Part shown: positions 1-9,600 of the stretch, piece after piece
Position numbering within the stretch: position 1 is the first letter of the stretch
Layout of the letters: each line of letters begins with the position of its first letter
NCBI RefSeq assembly: GCF_014695725.1
Contig: NZ_JACJOU010000013.1
Span: 1 to 64,000 of the forward strand
Origin: Microcoleus sp. FACHB-672
GTDB lineage: Bacteria; Cyanobacteriota; Cyanobacteriia; Cyanobacteriales; Oscillatoriaceae
DNA length: 64,000 nt
Direction of reading: 5' to 3'
Notes under the pieces: model-generated
Seen by the model: only the letters and a program-made list of their open reading frames with translations
What the model was told of the DNA's origin: nothing
Databases searched by the model: none
Program-made: the position numbers and the translations under genes

Positions 1-1906
1 TAACCAATCCCTGATGGGGAATCATGGTTCCTTTGGGTTTGCCGGTGGAACCTGAGGTGTAAATAATATAGGCAAGATTGGAAGTATCGGCTATATTAAC
101 AGGATTTTCTTCGTTATATTGAGCAATGGTTTCCCAGTCTGTATCTAAGCAAACGACTTGTGCCGAATGTTGGGGAAAAATTTCAATTAAATGTGTTTGA
201 GTTAACAGAACCGGCGTCTGAGCATCTTCTAAAATAAAGCCTAATCGCTCAGAAGGATAGGCTGGATCAAGTGGGACATAAGCGCCACCGGCTTTGAGAA
301 TTCCCAAGATTGCCACCATCATTTCTAAGGATCGCTCCAGGCAAATCCCTACGAAAACTTCTGGCCCTACACCGAGCGAACGCAAGTAGTTTGCGAGTTG
401 ATTTGCTCTAGCGTTGAGCTGCCCGTAAGTTAGCTGTTTGTCTTGAAAAACTGCGGCTACAGCGTCGGGTGTAAGCTCTACTTGGGCTTCAAATAGCTGG
501 TGAACACACCTGTCGTGCGGGTAATCTGTCTGCGTGTTATTCCACTCAATGAGGATCTGATGTTGTTCTGCTGGGGTTAACAGTGGCAGCTCTGAAATGC
601 GCTCTACTGGGTTGGCAACAATTCCTTCGAGTAAGGTTTGGAAATGCCCCAGCATTCGAGTGATCGTATCAGCATCAAAGCGCCTGCAATCATATAAAAT
701 CTTAAGTGTTAACTCAGATTGTGCGAACACCGTCACGGTAATGGGGTAATTTGTGCTGTCGTGGGAGCGGACATCACAAATTTCCAGATGACTTATGTGT
801 TCTCGTAAAGCTGGATCAACAGGGTAATTTTCAAAAACTATGATGCTTTCAAATAGCGGGATATTGTGAGGAAGTTGGCTCCATTGATGCTGAATTTCTA
901 CCAGCGGACTGTATTCGTACTCGCGCAGCTCAACCTGCTGAAATTGTAGTTGTTTTAACCATGATAAAATTGACGCCTCTGCCGGCATCGAAACCCTCAT
1001 CGGCAGCGTGTTGATGAACATTCCCACAATAGATTCAGCGCCCAGCAAATCAGGAGGACGCCCCGAAACAGTCGCCCCGAAAACAACATCTTCTTCGCCA
1101 CTATAACGACTCAAAAGCAATGCCCAAGCGCCCTGGACGAGTGTATTTAATGTTAGCTGATGCTGCCTGGCTAAAGATTGAAGCGCAGCCGTTATTGATG
1201 GAGAAAGCGATATTTCGCGCTCACCTTGCTCGTTTTCTGGGTAGGATAAACTTAAATTTTGATCAACAAGTAATGGAGTCGGTGCAGTAAAGCCTTTGAG
1301 CGTCTCCCGCCAGAAAAATTCCGCAGCAGACAAATCCTGCCGATGTAACCAGGCAATGTAGTCTCGATAAGGGCGAGGACGCGCTAGGTTTAGTTCCTTG
1401 CCTTCGCAAAAGGCGTCATAAAATGCAAAGACTTCCTTGAGAATTAAGGGAAGCGACCATCCATCTAATATTAAATGGTGATGGCTCCAGATGAATTGAT
1501 AAGTATTTTCTTCTAACTGAATCAACGTGATGCGAATTAGCGGCGCGGATGTCAGTTCAAAATTTCGTTTTTGGTCTTTTTTGAGAAATGTTTCTAGGTG
1601 CGCTTGCTGTTTGATAGAAGATAGCGCTCTCCAATCCAAGTGTTCCCAAGGCAGATTGACTTGTTTGCAAACAACTTGGATTGGCTCTTTTAAGCCCTCC
1701 CAAACAAAAGCAGTGCGTAAAATCGAGTGCCGATTAATAACCTGCTGCCAACTCTCTTTAAAGGATGCAACATTGATTCTACCCTGGAAAGTGCAAAGTA
1801 GCTGCCCAAAATACACACTTGATTTTGGTTGATAAAGCGTGTGAAACAGGATGCCCTGTTGAATGGGCGAGAGGGGATAAAACTCTGCGATATTGCTTTT
1901 ACTCAT
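1..1906 (-). CDS. Non-ribosomal peptide synthetase, condensation-adenylation module (partial, runs off left edge)
   Basis: The reading frame opens at an ATG (1906-1904) and stays open to base 1, so the 3' part lies outside the window. The first ~440 residues are a condensation domain. It starts with a YPLSPIQQGILFH motif and has the catalytic HHLILDG (HHxxxDG). The rest is an adenylation domain up to the A3 signature YTSGSTGKPKGT; the substrate-code region is not in the window. The YPLSPxQxGxLFH type of opening is typical of C domains that accept a D-residue donor (DCL). That fits, because the preceding gene ends in an epimerization domain. One base separates this ATG from the stop of the upstream NRPS gene, so the two are almost certainly one operon with coupled translation. 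Role inferred: next elongation module of the same peptide. Confidence 0.93.
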   Translation of the reverse strand, partial: MSKSNIAEFYPLSPIQQGILFHTLYQPKSSVYFGQLLCTFQGRINVASFKESWQQVINRHSILRTAFVWEGLKEPIQVVCKQVNLPWEHLDWRALSSIKQQAHLETFLKKDQKRNFELTSAPLIRITLIQLEENTYQFIWSHHHLILDGWSLPLILKEVFAFYDAFCEGKELNLARPRPYRDYIAWLHRQDLSAAEFFWRETLKGFTAPTPLLVDQNLSLSYPENEQGEREISLSPSITAALQSLARQHQLTLNTLVQGAWALLLSRYSGEEDVVFGATVSGRPPDLLGAESIVGMFINTLPMRVSMPAEASILSWLKQLQFQQVELREYEYSPLVEIQHQWSQLPHNIPLFESIIVFENYPVDPALREHISHLEICDVRSHDSTNYPITVTVFAQSELTLKILYDCRRFDADTITRMLGHFQTLLEGIVANPVERISELPLLTPAEQHQILIEWNNTQTDYPHDRCVHQLFEAQVELTPDAVAAVFQDKQLTYGQLNARANQLANYLRSLGVGPEVFVGICLERSLEMMVAILGILKAGGAYVPLDPAYPSERLGFILEDAQTPVLLTQTHLIEIFPQHSAQVVCLDTDWETIAQYNEENPVNIADTSNLAYIIYTSGSTGKPKGTMIPHQGLV

Positions 1907-1907
1907 T

Positions 1908-4900
1908 TCACACCTCTCCCAGAACTGCATTAATTTTGTCTAAATCTTCTTGACTCCACTGGCTCCACTGAAACTCTGCAAAATCAGAGGGGGTGTAGCC
2001 ACCGGCATCGGGTGATTGGCAATGAGCGATTAGCGTTTGCAGTTTTGCCATAAACCCTTGCGCCAAGTTTTCTATGGTACTTTGCTGATGAATTTCTTGG
2101 CTGTATGTCCAATCTATTTGCAGCTTTTCACTGACAACAAAACCATTAATTTCTAATAGATAACTCCGATTACCTCGTGGGCTGCAAGTTAGACCCGGAG
2201 ACGTTGAGGAAAGGGCAAATAGAGAAGAGGCCGGCAGAACTTGGTCAAATTGTCCCAGATAGTTAAAACTTACTTCAGCTTGAGGCAAATAAAGCAATGT
2301 ATCAGCAATTTCGCCAGTCAAATATCGCAAAATGCCATAGCCAATGCCGTGATTAGGAATGCCTCGCAACTGCTCTTTAACCGCCTTCAAAGCCTCCCCA
2401 GGATGTGTGGCTTCTAAATATAACCAGACTGGAAATAAACTGGTAAACCAGCCCACAGTATGCGATAAATTTACATTCTCAAAAATATCTTCGCGTCCAT
2501 GACCTTCTAAATCAACAAGCAAGGTTTGTTTTCCAGTCCATTCTTCAAAAGCCTGTAGCAAAGCTGTCAACAATACATCATTAATTTGTGTGTGATAAGC
2601 TGCCGACACTTCTTGCAACAAAGAACGGGTTTCTTCGACACTTAATGTCACGGATACCGTGTTGGCTGTTGCAACTGTATTTGTCCCATTAACATGATCC
2701 ACCGGCAACGGAGAAACCTTTTTGCCAGAATGTGAAAGCCAGTGATTCAACTCTTGTTTTAATTCCCCCGATTGGGCGTACAAATTCAAGCGTTCTGACC
2801 ACTGTTTAAATGAAGTTGTTTTAGCTGGAAGTGTGAGCGCTTCATTTCGGCTTAGTTGTTCGTAAGCGGTCTGAAAATCTTCAATTAAAATCCGCCAGGA
2901 TACCCCATCAACAGCTAAGTGGTGAATTACAAATAACAAGTAATTCGGTTTTTGATCGCCAAAGTCGAACAAGGCAACGCGCATCAACGGCCCTTGCGAT
3001 AAGTTCAGACTGGCTTGCAAATTATCCACAGCTTTTTGCATGGCCGGTTCTTGTTCCTGTGCCGGCAGCGATGACAAATCTATTTCGCTAAATGGTACAG
3101 CCTCATCAGGTTCAGCATTTTCCTGTTGCCAGCCGGTTTCTTCGTGCAGAAAACGTAGGCGCAACGCATCATGATGCCTTAACAATTGCCGCACAACTTC
3201 TTCCACGCGTTTTAAATTAAGCGGTTGCTTCGTTTTTAGAAGAATTGACTGGTTCCAGTGATGGGAATCGGATAAATTTTGTTCAAAAAACCAGTGCTGG
3301 ATAGGTGTGAGGGAAAATTTTCCTGTGATTAGTTCTTGTTGAGATTCCAGCGCAGTAGTTGTGCCGGCAACGGCTGCTAGTTGAGCAATTGTTTGATATT
3401 GAAAGAGTTGTTTAGGTTTAAGTTTTAATCCGGCTTGATGCGCTTTAGCAATCACTTGAATGCTGAGGATAGAATCTCCCCCTAATTCAAAAAAATTGTC
3501 ATCAACGCTAACTTGTTTAAGACCAAGAACTTGACTCCAAATCTGTGCTAAGGTTTCCTCCACCGACGTGCGAGGTGCGGTAAAAATTTCTTCAAGTTCT
3601 GGTCGAGTTGTATGGGGTGCCGGCAACGCTTTACGGTCTACTTTTCCATTAGGCGTTAAAGGCAGCGCTTCTAAAATGACAAAGCTTGCCGGCACCATAT
3701 AATCCGGCAACTTTTCCTTAATAAATTCGCGTAGATCCTTGATAAGGAATGAGGGATCAGGGATTAAAGATGAAGGAACGAGATAGGCAACTAAACGTTT
3801 TTCTCCCGGTACATCTTTACGAGCAATAATAACACTTTGATGCACAATTGGATGCTGATTAATGATTGCCTCAATTTCAGAGATTTCTATCCGGAAACCT
3901 CTAATTTTTTCTTGGAAGTCAATTCGCCCTAATAGCTCAATGGTTCCATCGGGTAAATATCGGGCTAAATCGCCGGTTTTGTACAGCCGATTTGAAGCCC
4001 TTATCAAATCGCCTTCTCCCTCTCTTTCTTTAAAGAAGGGGTTGGGGATGAATTTTTCTGCGGTCAAATCTGGCCGGTTTAAATATCCTCGTGCTAAACT
4101 ATTTCCTCCAATATACAGCTCTCCGGAGACGCCAACCGGCACTGGCTGAAGATGAGAATCTAAAATATAAGTTTGGGTGCCGGCAAAGGGACGACCTATC
4201 GGAATTAACCCCTCGCTTTGCAGCTCAGTTACATTGCTTTCAAAGTAAGTGCTGTCGATGGTTGCTTCTGTCAGTCCATAGGAGTTTATCACGCGAGTTT
4301 CTGCCCCACAAAAGCGTTTAACTTCCTGATATTCTTTGCCATACCAGCTATCAGAACCGGCAATTAGCAACCGCATAAACTTGAGAGACTGATTGGTTTT
4401 CTCTAAATATTGAATTAAACCTCTTAAAACAGCCGGTACAAATTCAGCACAATCAATTTTTTCTTGAACCATTAGCGAATAAAGTTTTTCTGGTTCTAAC
4501 AAAAAATCTCGTGGACAGAGAACTAATTTCCCCCCAAAACAGAGCGCCCGGATCAAATCCCCAGAAAAGACATCGAAGGAGAAATTTGCCATTTGTAAAT
4601 GACAAGTTGCTGTCGAATCAAGCGAATAATTATTCTTCCAAGCAGTGTAGGCATTGATCAAATTGCTGTGGGAGATCATCACCCCTTTGGGAGTGCCGGT
4701 GGAACCAGAGGTATAAATGACATAAGCCAAGTTTGAAGAAGAACATGGCTGAGTTAGTTGGGGATTCTTAAAATAATCAGTTGCCTTGCTTTGAATTGAA
4801 TTTTGGCTTGGAATATCACCATCATTCCACTGATCTAAACAGACGATTTGAGCAGAATATTTAGGCAGATTTTCTAATAGTCTTGTCTGAGTAAGTAACA

Positions 4901-6650
4901 CCGGCACCTGTGCATCTTGCAACATGAAGGCGAGACGTTCCGATGGATAGGTGGGATCAAGGGGAACATAAGCGCCGCCGGCTTTAAGAATGCCGAGAAG
5001 TGCGACAAGCATTTCTAGGGAACGTTCAACACAAATTCCTACTAAAACTTCGGGCTGCACGCCTAAAGTTTGTAAGTGATTTGCTAAAAAATTAGCTTTT
5101 TTATTCAGTTCTCGATAAGTCAGATTTTGGTTTTCAAAAACAGCAGCAATGGCATCGGGTGTGCGTTCCACTTGTGCTTCAAATAGTTGATGTATGCACA
5201 AGTTTTGTTCTAATTTACTTGTTTCTTGGCTTTCCTTAACCCACTCTATTAGCAGTTGATGCTGTTCTGCTTCTGTGAGCAATGGTAGTTGGGAAATTCT
5301 CTGTTCTGGATGTTTAACAATTCCTTCTAATAAAGTTTTAAAATGTCCAATCGTGCGGCTGATGGTGCCGCTCTCAAACAAATCTATATTGTACTCAAAG
5401 CAGCCATAAAGCCCATCCGGCTTTTCCTCCATTTCCAGGGTTAAATCAAATTTAGAGGTGCCGCTATCAATGTCTAAAACACTCAAAGTTACCCCCGGTA
5501 ATTCCAAAGGTGGCATGGGTGCGTTTTGCAGCAAAAACATCACTTGAAACAGCGGGTTATGACTGAGGCTTCTTTCTGGTTTCAGTTCTTCAACGAGCTT
5601 TTCAAACGGTAAATCTTGATGATCATAAGCACCAAGCGTTACTTCTCGAACTTGTGCGAGTAATTCGCAAAAGCTGGTGTTTTCAGACAGTTGGGTGCGA
5701 AGAATTAATGTATTGACAAAAAAACCAATGAGTCCTTCAATTTCAGCTTTATTACGATTGGCGATGGGAGAACCCACTATAATATCCGTGCGCTCTGTGT
5801 AACGATAGAGCAACGCGTTAAAGGCTGCGAGAAGTGTCATAAACAGGGTGGCATTCTCGCGGTTACTGAACTTCTTCAGGTTGTCACTGACAACTTTTGA
5901 CAGGACAAATGATTGTCTTGCACCTCGAAATGTCTGAACGGCTGAGCGCGGTTTATCTGCCGGCAACTCCAGTAATAGAGGTGCATCTTTAAGCTGCTGC
6001 TTCCAATAATTTAACTGAGTTTCTAACTTCTCTCCTTGCAAGTTTTCCTGCTGCCAAATTGCAAAGTCGGCATATTGAATCGGAAGCTCAGGAAGCGGGG
6101 AGGATTTGCCTAGCAAAAAAGCTTCATAAAGGGCTGCTAATTCTTTTATCAGCACTCCTAATGACCAACCATCTGAAACAATATGGTGAATATTTACTAG
6201 CAGAATAAATTCTTGCTCGTCTAACTTAATTAGCGTGATTCGCAGCAAAGGAGGTTCGGCTAAGTTGAAGGTTGTTTGAGCCTCTTCAAGAATTGCCGTT
6301 TGGATTTGAGGATGGGGGTTTTGGATTTGGGTAAAATCTACGATTTGTAATTTTAAATCCACATTGGGATAAATGACTTGAACTGGCTGCCCGTCTTCAA
6401 GGGTAAATCCTGTTCGCAAGGCTTCATGCCGGCGCACAATTTCTTGAAAACTTTCTTCTAAAACAGGGATATTAACCCGCCCTTTCAATTGCACGGCAGC
6501 CGGCAAGTTGTAGAAAGAATTGCCCGATTCAAATTGATCAAGAAACCACAGCCTTTGTTGAGCGAATGAAGTGGGAAGCACAAAGACTTCCTCTGAACAA
6601 GTTGAAGTGGCTGGCATTTCTGAAGAGGAGTTAAAAAGAGGCAACGTCAT
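1908..6650 (-). CDS. Non-ribosomal peptide synthetase, C-A-PCP-E module
   Basis: A single NRPS module of 1580 residues. The condensation domain (~25-450) has HHIVSDG at 155-161. It is followed by an adenylation domain with YTSGSTGTPKGV, a carrier domain with FFELGGDSILS, and an epimerization domain that begins LTPIQHWFFEQ and carries HHLAVDGVSW. Reading the ten specificity positions by eye gives D-V-G-E-L-A-S-I-D-K. This resembles codes recorded for ornithine or other basic residues (DVGEIGSIDK type), so a D-Orn-like residue is the best guess, at low confidence. The gene follows the FAAL-NRPS gene by 49 bases and precedes the next NRPS gene by one base. The E domain must pair with the DCL-type condensation domain of that next protein. 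Start is the ATG at 6650. Confidence 0.95.
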   Translation of the reverse strand: MTLPLFNSSSEMPATSTCSEEVFVLPTSFAQQRLWFLDQFESGNSFYNLPAAVQLKGRVNIPVLEESFQEIVRRHEALRTGFTLEDGQPVQVIYPNVDLKLQIVDFTQIQNPHPQIQTAILEEAQTTFNLAEPPLLRITLIKLDEQEFILLVNIHHIVSDGWSLGVLIKELAALYEAFLLGKSSPLPELPIQYADFAIWQQENLQGEKLETQLNYWKQQLKDAPLLLELPADKPRSAVQTFRGARQSFVLSKVVSDNLKKFSNRENATLFMTLLAAFNALLYRYTERTDIIVGSPIANRNKAEIEGLIGFFVNTLILRTQLSENTSFCELLAQVREVTLGAYDHQDLPFEKLVEELKPERSLSHNPLFQVMFLLQNAPMPPLELPGVTLSVLDIDSGTSKFDLTLEMEEKPDGLYGCFEYNIDLFESGTISRTIGHFKTLLEGIVKHPEQRISQLPLLTEAEQHQLLIEWVKESQETSKLEQNLCIHQLFEAQVERTPDAIAAVFENQNLTYRELNKKANFLANHLQTLGVQPEVLVGICVERSLEMLVALLGILKAGGAYVPLDPTYPSERLAFMLQDAQVPVLLTQTRLLENLPKYSAQIVCLDQWNDGDIPSQNSIQSKATDYFKNPQLTQPCSSSNLAYVIYTSGSTGTPKGVMISHSNLINAYTAWKNNYSLDSTATCHLQMANFSFDVFSGDLIRALCFGGKLVLCPRDFLLEPEKLYSLMVQEKIDCAEFVPAVLRGLIQYLEKTNQSLKFMRLLIAGSDSWYGKEYQEVKRFCGAETRVINSYGLTEATIDSTYFESNVTELQSEGLIPIGRPFAGTQTYILDSHLQPVPVGVSGELYIGGNSLARGYLNRPDLTAEKFIPNPFFKEREGEGDLIRASNRLYKTGDLARYLPDGTIELLGRIDFQEKIRGFRIEISEIEAIINQHPIVHQSVIIARKDVPGEKRLVAYLVPSSLIPDPSFLIKDLREFIKEKLPDYMVPASFVILEALPLTPNGKVDRKALPAPHTTRPELEEIFTAPRTSVEETLAQIWSQVLGLKQVSVDDNFFELGGDSILSIQVIAKAHQAGLKLKPKQLFQYQTIAQLAAVAGTTTALESQQELITGKFSLTPIQHWFFEQNLSDSHHWNQSILLKTKQPLNLKRVEEVVRQLLRHHDALRLRFLHEETGWQQENAEPDEAVPFSEIDLSSLPAQEQEPAMQKAVDNLQASLNLSQGPLMRVALFDFGDQKPNYLLFVIHHLAVDGVSWRILIEDFQTAYEQLSRNEALTLPAKTTSFKQWSERLNLYAQSGELKQELNHWLSHSGKKVSPLPVDHVNGTNTVATANTVSVTLSVEETRSLLQEVSAAYHTQINDVLLTALLQAFEEWTGKQTLLVDLEGHGREDIFENVNLSHTVGWFTSLFPVWLYLEATHPGEALKAVKEQLRGIPNHGIGYGILRYLTGEIADTLLYLPQAEVSFNYLGQFDQVLPASSLFALSSTSPGLTCSPRGNRSYLLEINGFVVSEKLQIDWTYSQEIHQQSTIENLAQGFMAKLQTLIAHCQSPDAGGYTPSDFAEFQWSQWSQEDLDKINAVLGEV

Positions 6651-6699
6651 CGGCTTGATTTTGATTAATTACTGTTTGTTGCTGGCTGGCTTTTAACGG

Positions 6700-9600
6700 T
6701 TAGCGTAAAGAAGGTAATTTCTTGCGGTAAGCTTGGCGCGAAACCGGCACAATTTCCTGTTCTTGCAGTTTTTCGCCTTTCTTCTTAGCTTGGGAAATTT
6801 TTTCGCAAAGTCCGCTAATCGTTTGAACTTCAAATAAATCACGCAGAGGTAACTCTACCTGAAATGCTTCGCGCACTTTAGTCAACAATTGAGTTGCCAT
6901 TAAGGAATTTCCGCCTAGTTCAAAGAAACTGTCATAAATTCCGATTTGTTCTAGGCTTAACAGTTCAGACCAAATCCTTGCTAACCGCTCTTCAACCGGC
7001 GTTTGAGGAGCAACAAAGTTTTCATCCAACTCAGACTTAACAAAGTTAGGTGCGGGAAGTGCTTTGCGATTGACTTTGCCATTAGAAGTTAAGGGCAGAG
7101 TATCCAAGAGCATAAAGGTTGCCGGCACCATATATTCTGGCAGCTTTTCTTTTAGGAAACTTTGCAACGCTTTGAAGGATGAAACATCAGAAATTGAGGA
7201 AGAAGGCTCAGGAATAATATAAGCAACAAGACGCTTATTTTGCTGTTCGCCGAACGTTGTAACAACAGCTTCTCGCACGTCTGGATGTTGCCCCAGCGCT
7301 GCTTCGATTTCTCCTAATTCAATGCGATAGCCACCGACTTTAACTTGAAAGTCTTGTCTTCCTAAAAATTCAATATTTCCATCGGGGAGAAAGCGTCCTA
7401 AATCTCCTGTGCGGTAAAACTTTTCGCTGGTTCGAGGATGGGTAAAGAAGCTGGCAGCCGTTTTTACCTCATCGCGCCAGTAACCTTGGGCGAGTCCGAT
7501 GCCGGCAATATAAAGCTGCCCTGGAACCCATACCGGACAAGGTTCTAGCGCTTCATTGAGCACGTAGAAGCGCTGGTTTTTCATTGCTTGCCCGTAAGGA
7601 ATGCTTTTCCAACTTGGGTTGACTTGTTTAATTGGATAAAGAATTGACCAAATCGAGGCTTCTGTTGCACCCCCCAAGCTAATAACTTCTACTCCTTCAA
7701 CTGCGGCTTGAATTTGAGCCGGCAAGTTTAAAGGCAGCCAGTCTCCACTGAGCAAAACTAACCGCAAGCTTGCCAGGATTTCAGGAGTTTTACTGGCATA
7801 GTCCACCATCATTTGCATTAACGCCGGAACCGAATTCCAAATCGTAATTTTCTCGCGCTGCATTAACTTTGCCCAATAGGCAGGATCTTGGGTTTTCCCG
7901 GCTTCGGGAATAACAATGGTTCCCCCAGCAGCTAGGGTGCCAAAAATGTCATAAACTGAGAGATCAAAACTAAGGGAAGAAAGTGCAAATACTCGGTCAT
8001 TTCCTCCCACATTGAACCGCTGATTAATGTCAAAAATTGTGTTAACAGCACCGCGATGATTAATCGTTACACCTTTGGGAGTGCCGGTGGAACCAGAGGT
8101 GTAAATAACGTAAGCGAGATTCTCTTGAGAAATGAGGGCTGGGGCATACGGAATCAGAGATAAGTTTTCTCCGAATGCTTGATTATCTTCAATACAGATT
8201 CTTTGAAGATTTTTTGGCCATTCTAAGGCGGTATTAAGCCAAGATTGGGTGACGACGATCTGCACTTCTGCTTGGGCGAATAGATGCGATCGCCTCGCCG
8301 GCGGGAGTGCAGGATCAATGGGCACATAGGCTGCCCCAGACATGAGGATGCCTAGGCAGGCGACAACTTGCTCCCACCCTTTCTCCATAACGACGGCAAT
8401 TAGGGTATTTGGGCGTGCACCGAGTTGTTGCAATCGGCAGGCGAGGTAATGGGAATGCCGGTGTAATTCTTCGTAAGTTAGAGTGCGCTCGCTTGTCACC
8501 ACAGCCGCTTTTTGAGGGTGCAGAGGCACGCGATCTGTAAATAAGCTGTGAAGCGTCGCTGCCGGCACAGGTGCGTCGGTGGCGTTGATTGCATTGCGTT
8601 GCGTTAATTGTGCCGGTGGCAATAATTCACGGTGGATTTCTTGCGAGCTTTCTGTTTCATTGGCTAGACGTTGGAGGAAGTTGCAATAGGCAGCAAACAT
8701 ATCATCCAACATTCCGACGGGAAATAATTCTTCAACACAATCCCAGTAAAAAACAAGCGCTCCTGCTTCTTGAAATACTTGATGATCGAGAAAAACTTGG
8801 GGCGTTTGGGTAATACCGTAAATGAGCTTTCCTAGCCAATCTAAGGGAAAATTTTGTTCGCCTTGAGCATCTTGAGTTAAGGTGCTCGTAAACACCACCG
8901 GCATCATGGCGCTTGAAATTCTGTTTTGGTGCCGGCTTAACTCGCGCAACACTTCTACGCCACTGACATAACGATGATCTAGATCGTTCCAAAGTTGTTC
9001 TTGAATGCGCTGCACTCGCTGTGCAAAAGGCGCTGGTGTGGCGTTATTTACTTCCAGCAAAGTTAATGAGGTGAAATCTCCAACGATGTCATTAACTTGG
9101 GGATGCAATGGCAAACGATTGAATAAAGTTAAACCAATTGTAAAGTGAGGATTCTTGCTCCAAACCGTTAAGATTTCCGCAAAGGCAGCTAGCAAAATTC
9201 CTGAATGAGTGATGTTGGCTTTTGTGGCTTTACTTTTCAATTTTTGCCAAATTTTTGCCTCTAATTTACCGCTGCGCCGCACAAAACGTGGTTCTTTAAT
9301 GGCAGCGGGATTTTGAGCCAGCGGGAGTTCGGGTGCTGGGGGTAAACTGGGGAGCCGGTTTTGCCAATACTCTAAAGAACGCTGATAGAGTTCTGAATGG
9401 CGGCTAGCTATTTCACCTAATACATAATCTCGGAAAGAGATTTGAATTGGATTGAGTTGCTCTGTGCCACCTTGATAAAGTTTTGCAAGTTCTTGGCCAA
9501 TGATTTGAAAACTCGAAGCATCGCCAATTAAGGCATCAAAACTTAAGTGAAGCCGAACTTGCTGCTCATCTAATCGAGATGCCCGAATTTCAAACAAAGG

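Noticed and set aside
1527-1832. Plus-strand open frame of 101 codons inside the NRPS
   Set aside because: It lies opposite a condensation domain whose motifs are intact on the minus strand; it is a shadow frame without family resemblance.
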